Notes under the pieces: model-generated | Databases searched by the model: none | Told to the model about the DNA's origin: nothing | Seen by the model: only the letters and a program-made list of their open reading frames with translations | Program-made: the position numbers and the translations under genes | Source of the DNA: Tetrastigma voinierianum | Taxonomy: Eukaryota > Streptophyta > Magnoliopsida > Vitales > Vitaceae | NCBI GenBank assembly: GCA_016808115.1 | Contig: JAEQBH010001143.1 | Location: forward strand, 920,306-984,305 | Length of the DNA: 64,000 nt | Reading direction: 5' to 3' | Shown: in pieces, positions 10,301 through 21,464 of the stretch | How positions within the stretch are numbered: the stretch's first letter is position 1 | Layout of the letters: every line of letters starts with the position of its first letter

Positions 10301-10879
10301 ATTTGTCCGGAGGAATCCCTACTGAAATCTAAAGTCTTTTTTGATTGCATTCTTTGAACTTGGCCCGAAATCATTTAATTAGAAGGATACTAGAGAAAAT
10401 TGGGGGTATTGAATATTTGGAGTCATTAGATCACTCCAACAACCATCTTTCAGGCGAAATTTCTCAAAGCATTGCTGATTTGACATTTCTTAGTCACTTG
10501 GACTTGTCATACAACTATCTCACAGGAAGGAATTTCAGCTAGGCACACAGCTTCGCACAGCTTTGATGCTCTTGATTTCGTGGCAACCTGGAACTGTGGA
10601 GCTCCTCTCGTGAAAAACTGCACAGAGAATGAAGGTCCTCATGGTGTGAATCCCAGTGATGAAAATGGAGAAATCTTGGAAAGATCATGGTTTTATATTG
10701 GTATGGCAGCTGGATTCATAGTGGGCTTTTGGGGAGTCTCTGGCTCTCTTCTATGCAAGAGAGCTTGGACGCATGCTTACTTCAAGTTCCTTGACAACAT
10801 CAAAGACCGAATTTTTGGTGGCGAAAATGCTAAAATTGAGTTGGCTATGCTACCATTTAAGAAGATACCGCATCAGTAA
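10301..10879 (+). pseudogene. LRR receptor-like protein (EIX2-like), C-terminal remnant
   Basis: The remaining part covers the last leucine-rich repeats (NNLSGGIPTEI, HSLNLARNHL, LESLDHSNNHLSGEI, HLDLSYNYLTG), the cysteine cap (CGAPLVKNC), an acidic linker, one transmembrane helix (FYIGMAAGFIVGFWGVSGSL, about 10692-10752) and a short basic cytoplasmic tail. There is no kinase. This is the layout of plant LRR receptor-like proteins that sense apoplastic or pathogen signals at the plasma membrane. Stops at 10330-10332 and 10342-10344 and a frameshift near 10535-10580 (the usual GRIPSGTQL region) break it. The upstream repeats are absent: a copia LTR abuts the first codon. Stop codon is TAA at 10877-10879. 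Confidence 0.85.
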
Positions 10880-11697
10880 GCGAAAGATAAAAGCTCTCTA
10901 TTTGCATGTCATTTATTTATTCAAATGCTTCTACAGAGTACTTTGGTTACAAATACAAACATTGGCCAACTATCACCTTATTGGATTTTGACAGGTCTGA
11001 GCTGTCTAAGGGGCTGTAACCAGGAAGGAAGGGAAGAAAGAGGTGGTGATGATTAAAAAATCTTAATATCGAAAAACATGTTGTTCAGGTGGAGTGCCAT
11101 CTTACCTCTTAATCTAGACCTGCATGCCACATGGTTGTTACGTATGGTAGTCTTCCAAAGCTTTCAAGCTCCCCAAATGATCCTTGACTTACAATTAATT
11201 TTTACCTTTTTGGAAAACCGTATTTTGTTAAAAACAGGAGAGCAAATTAAGCAGCGATGATATGTTTGGTTTAATTTTTGACTTGAAAAATATTAAATTA
11301 GAGGATAATAAGGCAGGTTCGAATATTAGTGTTCTTTGTGTTTTTAAAAGTTGTTCTCAAGAACAGTTTTAAAAAACATAAACTAAATAGCGGCTAAGTT
11401 TCTTCCCTTCTTAAATATAAGAAATTGCATGACATATATATGTGAAAGCATGATATAAATTAGTTACGTGCTCAAAACATATAATTTGTCACACAACAAG
11501 AAGAAGAGTACTAAGAAGGCAGAAGTATTCATAATATTACATTACGTACACTTCATGGTTTAGCTTAAACCCATGTACCATAAAACAAAAAAGAAAAGAA
11601 AAATACACACAAATAGTGCTCACAAGACGTAACAGAACTGGTTGAGGCAAGCAGAGATAGATGGAATGATGAAGAAGAAGAGGAGAAAGATGAGTCT
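10880..11697. other. Intergenic, no gene seen
   Basis: AT-rich sequence between the 3' end of the receptor-like remnant and the ADF stop codon. It would contain the 3' UTRs of the two convergent genes. Nothing further was recognised. Confidence 0.5.
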
Positions 11698-14408
11698 TCA
11701 GATTGCTCGTGATTTTACAATATCAAGGCTCATTTCACTCGGATCCGTTGCTTGCAATTCAACTTGAATTCCATCCAATTCCCTCTTGAATCTATCCTTG
11801 GAGCTCGCATACAGCATCTTACTTCTCACCTCTCAGTGCTGTATCAAGTGCCTAAAAGAAAAAAAAATATCATTTGTCCCTCATGTTAAATATGGTAAGG
11901 TGAGGCGTTTGTTTTGACATCTTGAAGGTGAATAGCTTTCGGCATTGAATTTGTTGTTTTAAAGAATTTCCACGGCTGTGCTGAAATTTTTTTTTAAAGT
12001 TCACGAATAGAAAAAGTGAAAATATTTGGAAATATTCGAAAAGTCATTTTTCATAAAAATAAGAAAAGCTGTCATTCTTGCGACAAAAAAGAATAACTAG
12101 CAGTATACGCTACTAGGGATGACAATTGGAGGAGGTTTGGGACGGGACGATCGATGGCCATTCGTTATTTTCAATTCCCAAACTTGTCTCATTTAAAAAT
12201 TAAACGAGGATAGGGGCGGGAAATGGGGAAAATTCCCAAATTCTGGTTACATTTTATTTTGTTTTTATTTTTTAATTTTAATTTGTTTTATATTTCTTTT
12301 TATTTTGTCTTATATTAAAATTAATATTTTCATAAAAATAAAAATATTATGAGCCACTATATATTATTTATTAAAAAACATTACTCAATAATTATTATTA
12401 TTTATATTAGTATAAAAATAAAATAAAAAAATTATTTTTTAAATATAATCGAGGCGGGGCTTATTATTTATTATTTTATATATATGGTTCATATTGCCTG
12501 CATTCGGGTTAGTTTATATCAGAAGCGATTTATTTAACTCGGTTCGAGCTTTATTTTTAAATTAACAAACTTGCTTTGCACACACGGCGACAAGGCTTTC
12601 GAGATTTTAAGTAAAAATATTGTCTCTAGAGTCATTTAACTTTTATCGCTCGAGAAAATCGAAAAAATTTCAGAAACATCTTGGGAATTCGACGAAACTT
12701 TTACTATAGGTCACTAGATTTCACGGGAGCCAGTTTATGACGTGGTGATTTCGTCGTCAGAATCAGAGAATTTTATAAGCTTCCACATGAACATATAATG
12801 AATTGTTATTTTTATTAACGTTTTTGCAATTTTTGAAAATTTCTAATTTTCGGGTTTTCTGATAACAATACTTTGAACCCGTGTCGGTTGAAAAAATAAA
12901 CTCAAACCCGTTAAAAACCGATTAAATTAAATTAAACATGTGCCATTAAAATGAGACGGGACGGGAACCCAAAATAATCCGTCCGTTGGCCGATTTCTGC
13001 TGCACTGTGTTAAAAGCAAGCAGCTTATCTTATCTTTATTAAGTCTTGACCGACATTAAGCTCAAAAGTTACATTCGTTAAGTAAAAAAAGCAAGCAGCC
13101 CAGCTGCGTCTCAAGCTCAACTCGTAAGATTTAGGTTTAATATGAATAACACGTTTCTTAACACCCTTCCTCATGTGCTATCCCATACCCTCATGTAAAG
13201 AGTTAAACAAATTAAACAGAATCTTTTATGGACTTTCAATAAAAGGGTTAGTGTATAGAGGTGGGCTGGCAAGGGCCTTTATTGACCCAAACACGTCTGT
13301 GTTAAGCAGCATTCTGCCCAAAAACTTAAACTCATAGAATTTGGGTTAAATATGAATATATCATGTTTTTTTAACAAAATCCATCCATATTAGGTATGTC
13401 ATGTCGTGAAACCCGCTCCAAGGGCATGATGGCCATTTCACATCTCAAATCCGAAGACTCATGAATTATAGTAGAAGTACATTACCATGCAATGAAGAAA
13501 ATCTTGCTTTTCTGACAGTTCTCATCAGTGGTAAAGTCGAAATCAAAGACAGCATAGCGGCATTCATTAGCAGGGAGGGAGGAGGTGAAAGCATCATAGC
13601 TTTCGTCTGGGCTCCCAAGCTTCTCAACCACCACCTGCTGAATATTCTCCTCAATCTTAAATACAATAAATCTGTGGTTCCTCTTTGCTTTTAGCTCCAA
13701 GAACTTGAGCTTACACTCATCATGAACTGCCATTCCGGACGCCGAATTCGCCTATCCCATATTGTTTTCAACAGAAAAGTCAAGGCATAAATCACAAAAT
13801 TTTGTTTTCCATGAAAATGTGATATTGAATGATTATTCATACATTGTTCCATTTTTCTTTCCTTTCCATTATACCAACCATGATCAGTCAGCCTAACATA
13901 TATAACATTACAAAATGACATTTCTTGAAGGAATATTTTCACATGCAATATAAGATCAAACCTTCATGTTCAAGGATTATAGATTTTGTTATCAATGAAA
14001 TATTAGCTAACAATAATTGAAAAAAAAATCATTAATATCATTTGAAAGAAAAAACCGAAAGAAAAAAAGAAATATGCAGCCAAACATAATTAATATGTTC
14101 AAACTGAGATACATTTGATTCCGGTTTTAAAACTGTTTTGAGAGCAGTTTTTTGAAAACACTGGCTATCTTGGTGATATAAGCGTGCTTGTTATTTGAAA
14201 TTAGTGTTTTCTGAGTTCATTATGTTATTCAAAATAAAAAAATTGGAAATCAAATATGTTTTTCACTTGTTCTTGTTTTTCTTAATTTTGAGAACATAAA
14301 ACAATTTAAAAAACAGGAACCAGACTCAATTTCTGGTCATGTTTGCTTTGTTCTTGTTTATTGCTTTCTTAAGATGATAGAAATTGAAAGTGAAAGCAAA
14401 CATACCAT
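11698..14408 (-). CDS. ADF: Actin-depolymerizing factor (ADF/cofilin), three exons
   Basis: Exon 1 is only the ATG (14406-14408, donor GTATG), as is usual in plant ADF genes. Exon 2 (13486-13751) encodes the N-terminal half: ANSASGMAVHDEC, KLKFLELKAKR, FIVFKIEE and YAVFDFDF. Exon 3 (11698-11851) encodes the long actin-binding helix region YASSKDRFKRELDGIQVE and the C-terminus DPSEMSLDIVKSRAI. Together they make 140 codons, the normal family size. ADF binds actin monomers and filaments and promotes filament severing and turnover in the cytoplasm. Splice sites are canonical (exon 2 donor GTAATG, exon 3 acceptor TTTTAG). The first 33 nt of exon 3 differ from the family by about -1 and +4 nt and give an in-frame TGA. 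This could be early decay or an assembly error; everything else is intact. Confidence 0.88.
12113..13010. repeat. MITE-like insertion in ADF intron 2
   Basis: Intron 2 is enlarged (about 1.6 kb) by a block starting TAGGGATGACAATTGG followed by GGGACGGGACG. It ends with ATGAGACGGGACGGGAACCC, partly an inverted copy of an internal left-end segment (TTCCCAAACTTGTCTCATTT). The core is AT-rich and non-coding. This resembles a degenerate non-autonomous DNA transposon; clean terminal inverted repeats were not resolved. Confidence 0.3.
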
Positions 14409-14601
14409 GATGTCTTCCAATTAGAAACGGGGAGCCCTTGTGAAAAGAGAAACAGAAGAAAAGAAAAGGGAGAAATGGGAGTATAGGAAAGAGGAGAGAG
14501 ATCCTTGATTTTGGGGGAAAAACATGAAAGGGGGGCTTTTGAAGGAAGAGAAAATTGTGGAGACTACCAAAATTTTGAGGTTAGGAATTCTCTTGGTCAA
14601 G

Positions 14602-14608
14602 TTATATA
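14602..14608 (-). promoter_or_regulatory. Candidate TATA box of the ADF gene
   Basis: TATATAA on the minus strand lies about 195 bp upstream of the ATG. Between them is a pyrimidine-rich leader (CTCTCTCCTCTTTCC-type sequence, about 14440-14500), typical of plant ADF 5' UTRs. Confidence 0.45.
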
Positions 14609-14619
14609 ATTTTAGGCCA

Positions 14620-15730
14620 TTGTTGACTCCTCTTCCGTTTTCCATTTTTCTTTTCTTTTTTGTTTTAAATTTTCTGTTTTTCATCCCATTTTTCATAAAA
14701 ATGACTTCATTATCCGAATGAAGATTTTCATTTATTATCTTTTAAAACGTAAAAGTATTTAAAAAAATAATGTCATTGGAGAGGTAGAACTCCATTTTTA
14801 CTGGGTTCTCATTACAAAACTATAATTAGTCAGTAGATTTCAAATGATATTAGGGGCCATCCATGGCCTGATCAACTTGAAAAGAAGAGACATATGATGA
14901 TGTGGTCTAATTCAACATATTACGGGAATTGAAATCTAGTTAAAATCGACGAAATTAGGTCTATTTCCAATGATCGTAAAAGCCAGCTGAGTTTGCAGAA
15001 ATAAATTTTAAAAAAATGTGAGATTAATTTCTAATTTTATTTTCTTTCTTTTTTTTTTTTTTCTTCTGCTTTTCCTTCTTATCTTCTTTGTCTTCTATTT
15101 TCCCTCAAACTTTCGGGAGATCAAACGTAACTTTTATTTTCTATTAACAAAAAATAAAAAAATAGTATATGACTTATCACACGTGTTTCCCTTATTTTTC
15201 TTTATTCTGAGCAGTTCTCACAAACAAAAATCAAACGAACTCATAGATATTCAATAGAAGAGAAATCTATGACATTATCTCAATCCCACCTATTATTATT
15301 TACATTAAACATAGAGTAATTTCATGTTCTAATGTTGGGGACAACTTCGACCAAAGTCCACAAGGCGCACTGTAAAAAGGGTTTTCGTCACCCTTGGTTT
15401 CGACCTTGCCAAGAAAATGCAGGAAAAAGAAAGGATAATTGGAAGTGTAGATACAGATGCAATGAATTAAATAATTCCAACAGTTGATAGTTGTAGCAAT
15501 CCGCTTTCTCTGTTATTTGCTTAGCATTCCAATACACCTAATAGGACGGAGAACATCCGTGAAGAAACCACCACCACCAACAATGAAAACAAAACCAATT
15601 TGTTGTTATGAAAAACAAATAAAAAACCTATAATAAGATTGTCCAAAAGATTCTCAACTATTAAGTTAGCAATACATAATATAAAGCACAAAACCCATTT
15701 CTGCATGTTATTTTAATGGGCATAAATTCA
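14620..15730. other. Intergenic, AT-rich, no gene seen
   Basis: Region between the ADF promoter and the ZCCHC9-type stop codon, with homopolymer T/A runs (for example 15041-15062). It would include the 3' UTR of the zinc-knuckle gene. Confidence 0.5.
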
Positions 15731-18700
15731 TTATCCTACAAAGTTCACAACTTTAGGATCTTGTTTCTTTGTTGGTTTTACATGACTTGTTTTTGACTCG
15801 GGATCTGGATGAATTTTAGCCTGGGAAGACTTCTCTTCAGGGCCGGTATTTGTGTTAAAGTCATCATCAAGATCGTCTCCACTCACAAACTTGGTTACCT
15901 TTGGCCTCTCTTGGTGGTGTTCAGTAGCTGGGAACAAATATATCACATGAGAATTTGTAAACATTGAAATGGATCGAAGAAATTAAAAGCATTATCTTAT
16001 AAAATGCTTATGCGTGTTACTGTTACCTCCAACACTAGCAGCAAACAGACCATTGTTGCGGCCTTTGTTAGGACAAACTTTGGCCAAATGTGTAACCCCA
16101 CCACATATTTTACAACAACCGCCCTGTAGAAAAACCATATGAATGTTTGTTAAGATCTGGGAGAAGCTGAGAAAAATGAAGGTTCAACAGCCACCAGCAT
16201 GGCTCAAAAACAGGAAACAGAAATCATTTATGTTTTAAGAGAATTATTCCTAGAATTCCAACTCTATGTTCCAAAAAGTCTTCAACATTAATTGTAAGAT
16301 GTAAATATACCTTAGGATAGATCCCATGTGTGTTTTTGGGACAGTTCTTACTCAAATGTCCACGCTCATTACAAATAAAGCAACTGGCAAACTTAGTTCC
16401 CCCTGCATTACCAAAGAAAAAACATTCCCAATTCACAACAGGGTAGAAGACAGCAAATATAAATTTGAAGACACAGGTCATCAGACTGGCTCTTAGATGC
16501 AGAAATGATTTAAGGAAAGAAGCAACTAATAATATGAATTATAAAACTGAAACAAAAAATTAAGACGTTCTAAGATCAGAGCAATACATCATCTAGCAAA
16601 CAATTTTATAATCAGAGCAATACATCATCTAGCAAACAATTTTATATGTTAGCACAAGCGTAAACTTCTGAATCATGGTAATATAAGCCAAAATTTTCCC
16701 TCTTCTGTAAAGAATAAATGGGCATAAGCATGAATTTGCACAAACTTACACATGCTGTTCTGATGCAAAATCTAAATGGAATTTTCCAATCATCTGCTGC
16801 TCCACCATGCACACAAGCACAATAAAAGATGCTTGGCCAGGCAATTTAGCATATTCCACAATATAATTGGAAGATCCCCATAACAGTCTTGAGTAAAATT
16901 CACATCCCAATAAACTTAATTATCAAACCCTTCTGTCCTTTTGTCTATCGAATTTACTGGAAAGAATCAATCAGTTGCTTCCCAGATGCAAGAAGTGGCC
17001 AGTCATGGCTTAAGTGCCCGGAAGCAGGCTGATTATTTCCCTTAATTTTGGTCAATGATGTTACCTGGAAAGGAACCTGTGACTCAAGTTAATTCTAGGG
17101 AATGACCAAGGCAACTCTCCTATAGAAAAAGGCCAAGAGCAGTTTCACCTACCAAATCCAAAAGATTTTTTTTTTTTTTTCTTAATGACAATCTTTTATG
17201 AATATGTTAAGTTTAGGGCCATGTCAAGGTAATTATCTCTTTCTTGTGTATGATAGAAGCAAAAGCATAGATTCTCTCCACGGTATCAAAACTGTAGGAA
17301 CCACTGTGCAATAAATAAAAAATGAATAAGGTCCCTTACCTGTTTGTATTTTCTGTTAGTATTAAAAGTGCCAAAAGAACTAGCACAGGGGATAAAATAG
17401 GACATACAATGAGCGTCATAAGGCATTACTAGCATAAAACTTCATCTATGGCCTAACATGAATTGTTCCATGCATTTATTCATATATAGAAGCCCATATA
17501 CAAGTATCAACCAAATACACTTGAATTTTCAAAGGAAGAGACTGAAAACCCAGAAAATTGTTATTACTCATTTAAACGATTCATTTAGCATTCCCTCTCA
17601 ATTCTCAATTTATTATTATTATTATTTTTTTGATAGATAAACATAGATACAAAAAACAGAATACAAGGTATACAAGACGTATACAGGCAGCCCAAAGACA
17701 AAAAACAGCCTGAACAAAAAAAACTCACCACCCCTCATCTCGAGGCCATCCATTCTAAAAAGCCTATAAGAGAAGTAATCTCCTTCCAACTCAACATATA
17801 CTCAAGAATCTCTAAATTAAGCCATCTGAATAATAGCCAATATGAAGTACTGAGTTTTTCTAACGTGAGATTTAATAAATGTTTTAAACTTATTCATTCC
17901 CAAGGATGATCAATTTATACTCTAAATCAATTTTCAAGAACAAGTGAAATAACTTCTTTCTAATTACGCATAAACAATCTCATTCACTAAAAGTTCTCAT
18001 ACAAGCTTGTGTCACTACAAGAATGAAACAGACATTGTCCCATTAGTACTCATATAACAATATTGCATGTTCCGATCAACTTAACTTGAAAATGCCTAGA
18101 TCCCAACTGCTTACCCAATGTCTGGTTCTTGAAAAAATTGAGGACAAGGAAAGAGGCACCAAGACAACCAAACTACAAGAAATTTTGTTATTGAAGTTTC
18201 CCTAAATTTAACAATATTTTCATTGTTTAGATTCATTGCTCAAAGCACAATCAAAATTAACTACATTCCCAAAATTAACTGAGAAGGAAATTACCTTCTT
18301 GAAGAGGTTGGGGACAATTAGTAAGTGAGTGCCCTGTTTCCCCACAGTTATAACACAACTTTTTATCCACCTTGTCTACGCCCTTATCAGGGCAGTTCTT
18401 GAGGCTATGTCCGCGTTGTCGACAAAGCAAACATATCTGCAAACAAACAAGACCTCAACTTTCAATTAAGCCCTCACTGAAATATAAAATTTCCCATTAC
18501 CAGAAAGAATTTCAATGTAGCAAATCTCTCCTCAAATAACTGGGCAAAATTCAACTAAAACTGAAGTATAAACTCTCTTCTCATCCATTCAAATACTATT
18601 AAATCAAAACCAGAAACAAATACAACAACATATCCACAATATTTTGCAACCGGCGAATCGCCACATTGAATAAGCAAACCAAACGAGATTCAACCATTGA

Positions 18701-19084
18701 CACACGTTTTTATTCAATTAAAAGAATACCCATAAGAAAAAAATTTCAAAACAAAAAAGAATTGGAAAGAAAAATCAAACCTTGTGCTTTTCCCACTGAG
18801 ATTTCTGTGGGCAATGTTTGGCGATATGGTCTTTACCCTTGCAGATGTAACAGCTCTCTCCGGGTTTCATGCGGGACTCTAAGTGGGTGTTTTCTAAAAT
18901 TTGATTTATTTGATTTCTCCGTGGACTTACGTCCTTTCATCTCTGCTCTCTTGGGCGTCAACTTGCTCTTCTTTCTCTTCTTCTCTGTTGCGTCTTTGGG
19001 GGTTGCTGGCTCGGCTTTCTGGAACAGTTCCGGGTGCGCATCTCTGTGTATTTTGCGAGCAAGTCTTTGCCTTTGGCTCACCAT
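15731..19084 (-). CDS. ZCCHC9: CCHC zinc-knuckle protein, ZCCHC9-like, five exons
   Basis: Coding exons are 18781-19084, 18295-18436, 16311-16402, 16027-16123 and 15731-15927, all with GT/AG borders and consistent phases. The product (about 277 residues) starts MVSQRQRLARKIHRDAHPEL. It has a lysine-rich N-terminal segment and then five C-x2-C-x4-H-x4-C knuckles: CYICKGKDHIAKHCP, CLLCRQRGHSLKNCP, CYNCGETGHSLTNCP, CFICNERGHLSKNCP and CKICGGVTHLAKVCP. An acidic tail contains TKFVSGDDLDDDF. This is the conserved eukaryotic ZCCHC9 family of nucleic-acid-binding, probably nuclear/nucleolar proteins. Near 18836 the stretch between HPLRVP and MKPGES is 2 nt short, shifting the frame in exon 1. All other exons are open, so an assembly error is as likely as a pseudogene. 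Confidence 0.85.
16575..16646. repeat. Perfect 36-bp tandem duplication in ZCCHC9 intron 2
   Basis: Positions 16575-16610 are repeated exactly at 16611-16646. A perfect copy in a region full of small differences suggests a recent event. Confidence 0.9.
17606..17760 (-). repeat. 3' tail of a LINE-like retroelement in ZCCHC9 intron 2
   Basis: On the minus strand a sequence ending ...GTTTATCTATCAAAAAAA is followed by (TAA)n-type repeats (17608-17626 on the plus strand as TTATTATTATT). Plant L1-type elements end in this way. Only the 3' end is present, as expected of a 5'-truncated insertion. No RT or endonuclease sequence was seen. Confidence 0.35.
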
Positions 19085-19199
19085 CCTGGCTGAAACGGCG
19101 GAGGAAAACGGCGAACGGGTTGAGGCTGTTAAGCGGCGGGCTCTTCGTTGCGGGAGGGTTCAGAGAGGAGGGATAATCGGATGCAACCGACTCCATTGT

Positions 19200-20353
19200 A
19201 AGTTATAAATTTCGACGATTTTGTAGCCTGGATAGTAAAAGAAAATATTTCTTTAATATTAAAAAAGAAAAATCGATTTGCTTCAACTAGAGTGCTAACG
19301 AGACGGGACAGTTAATCGGACTTAATTCTATCAAAACTTTATTAAAACTCAGTTCGAATGAGCTTGATTAAATATGTTAACGAGTTGAGTCGAGTAGCTT
19401 TGTAATTATTTCAGAATTGCGCAGAAAAGTTCCGAATTTTTTTAAAAGAATTTGTATATGCTATTTTAAGGGAATGGCGTAAATAATATACATATTTTTT
19501 TATTCTTGAAAATCGTAAATTTTATTATTTATTTAGTTATAAATATATTTATTTTAAAAATAATTAATTTTCTTTTAAAAAAAATGGACATTGCATGAAA
19601 TATTAATGAGAAATCCCATAAAAATTATAATTGAATTATCATATACTTATTTTAAACTTTTCACGAATTTAAAATGAAGTGAAGGATTATACCCATTCCC
19701 TACCTTCCCAACCTTTTTTTTTAAATTTGGGATAAAGAATAATAAAATTTTAAATAATGGAACATGACCTATCAAGATTCTTGAGTTTTGGACTAAAATA
19801 ATTTATTTTAAAAAAAAATTACAAAAATATTTTTGCCAAAGCCGTGTGTAATGTCTGTTTTAAACTACGTGGGATTCTGACATGTGAAATATCGTTGTGC
19901 TTGGGCCCGATAAGCGATTGAACAATTGTCGAATCTTGCATTTATCGTGATAGCGACGGTGTAATTTAAAAATGCAAATGCCGCTATCATTTGATGTTTT
20001 TAATATTGGAATTATGTCAAAATTATTATTATTGTTTTTAACATTGAAATTTATTTAAAATATTTACTATTTGATAAATTACATGAACTAATGGATTTGA
20101 ATATATCTGTTATATTATCATAGTAAATTATTTGTAAATCAACACAAATATTTTATTTTGAAAATATTTTGGAGCATTTTTATTTCTGGGGAAGTTATCC
20201 GAGTTATTGTATATTATCGTTTAAATCTTAAATCATGGAATATTAAATGAAATTTTGCATGAAGCTCGATTATAACCTAAATGCATAAACCAAATCATAT
20301 AAATATATAGAAAATTGTATACAAGTATCAATATATAAAAATATGAACATATA
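19200..20353. other. Intergenic, AT-rich, no gene seen
   Basis: Upstream side of the zinc-knuckle gene up to the end of the MULE ORFs. A stretch at about 19286-19400 (GAGACGGGACAG, then TTCGAATGAGCTTGATTAAA) recalls non-autonomous DNA-transposon ends but is not delimited. The 3' terminus of the MULE should lie in the right part of this interval; its terminal inverted repeat was not identified. Confidence 0.4.
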
Positions 20354-21464
20354 TCAATGAGTCCCACAAGATGGAGTCTTTATTTTTCTCTTAGGGCGGC
20401 CTTTAGAATACACAACTAGGTGATGTAGGGTCTGTGTGCAATCTGACGGTCGATGGAGGCGGGGGCCAGGGGGAGCCCTGATGGATGAAGTATTCGACGT
20501 ATAAGTGGAGCGTAATTCGCTGGTTGAGTAGCCCAGCTCCGGATCTGAGTCAGCGATAATCTCACCGATGGGAGACAATGTAAGGGATGATAAAGGGTGT
20601 GATGATAAGGTGATATCTACTGTTATGGAGGCTAGCTCTAACGATACCGGATATGGTAAAGATGTGTAAGTGTTTAGGTGTATGGAAGATGATGTGTAAG
20701 TCTTAGGGGGAGTGGTATCGAAATGGGTAATGTTAACTCAGGTGTACCACGACCTCCCTCACCATCTCGACCATGACCTCACCCACCATCTCGACCACGA
20801 CCTCGCCGATCAACTCTCCCTCTCCGCTACTGCTCGAATGGGGTATTCGCGTGCGTGCTGGAGTGGATGACCTTCAGAATTAAATAGATGATCTAAAATT
20901 GTGATGTAGATGACTCACGATCAAATTGCCACTTGATGTGATGCTCTTCATTTAGATTTGGTGTAGCTCTTGATCTAGTAATATGATGTAAGTCGTACAT
21001 CAAACCGGTGGTAGCACCACTTGAGCGACTAGGTATGTCGACCATGGCGGATCTAAAATGAACCTGACCAAAGCAATTATTAATACATAATCTATTGATT
21101 AATTTGGAAAACACTTTAGAAACACATGGCTACAACTTACGAAACTGGTCAGGTTGTAGTATGGAACCTCATATCAGCCTATGGAGTGGTGGTGTCATAA
21201 GCGATGCAGAGTGTAATACGATGATACCCACTTTGCATATATGGATCATGGAAGTCCGTAATACCCACCATAGGGGTGTAGTGGTGATTACGCCCGCTCA
21301 CATATCACCATAGGGGCAATGTATGGAGGCGTGACCACATTCGCTCAATCTCTCTAGTGTCGATCAAAATTTGTCCCCTCTATGTAATTTGTTGCTCATA
21401 AGAGCAAGTTTAAGGTATCTCATGGTGTAGCCCAAACTGGAGCAAGACTCGCTCTGGACGATGC
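20354..21464 (-). pseudogene. Plant mobile domain (PMD) ORF of the MULE, 3' part
   Basis: It starts with HRPERVLLQFGLHHEIP at 21464, the conserved 'DRVLRQFG' block of the PMD family (often annotated as phosphatase-7 long-form or aminotransferase-like). A decayed segment follows, including DPYMQSGYHRITL (similar to YMxWYRRITRR). Then come an arginine/glycine-rich stretch (about 20870-20750) and the typical basic C-terminus RPKRKIKTPSCGTH, stop before 20354. Several frameshifts and stops are present. PMD proteins are found both in transposons and in domesticated silencing factors such as MAIN; the transposon version has no settled biochemical role. Confidence 0.7.

Noticed and set aside
18666..19208. 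180-codon plus-strand frame
   Set aside because: It is the antisense shadow of exon 1 of the zinc-knuckle gene.
19700..20340. Terminal inverted repeat of the MULE matching 57200-57330
   Set aside because: Only short, scattered matches were found; not enough to claim a terminal repeat by eye.
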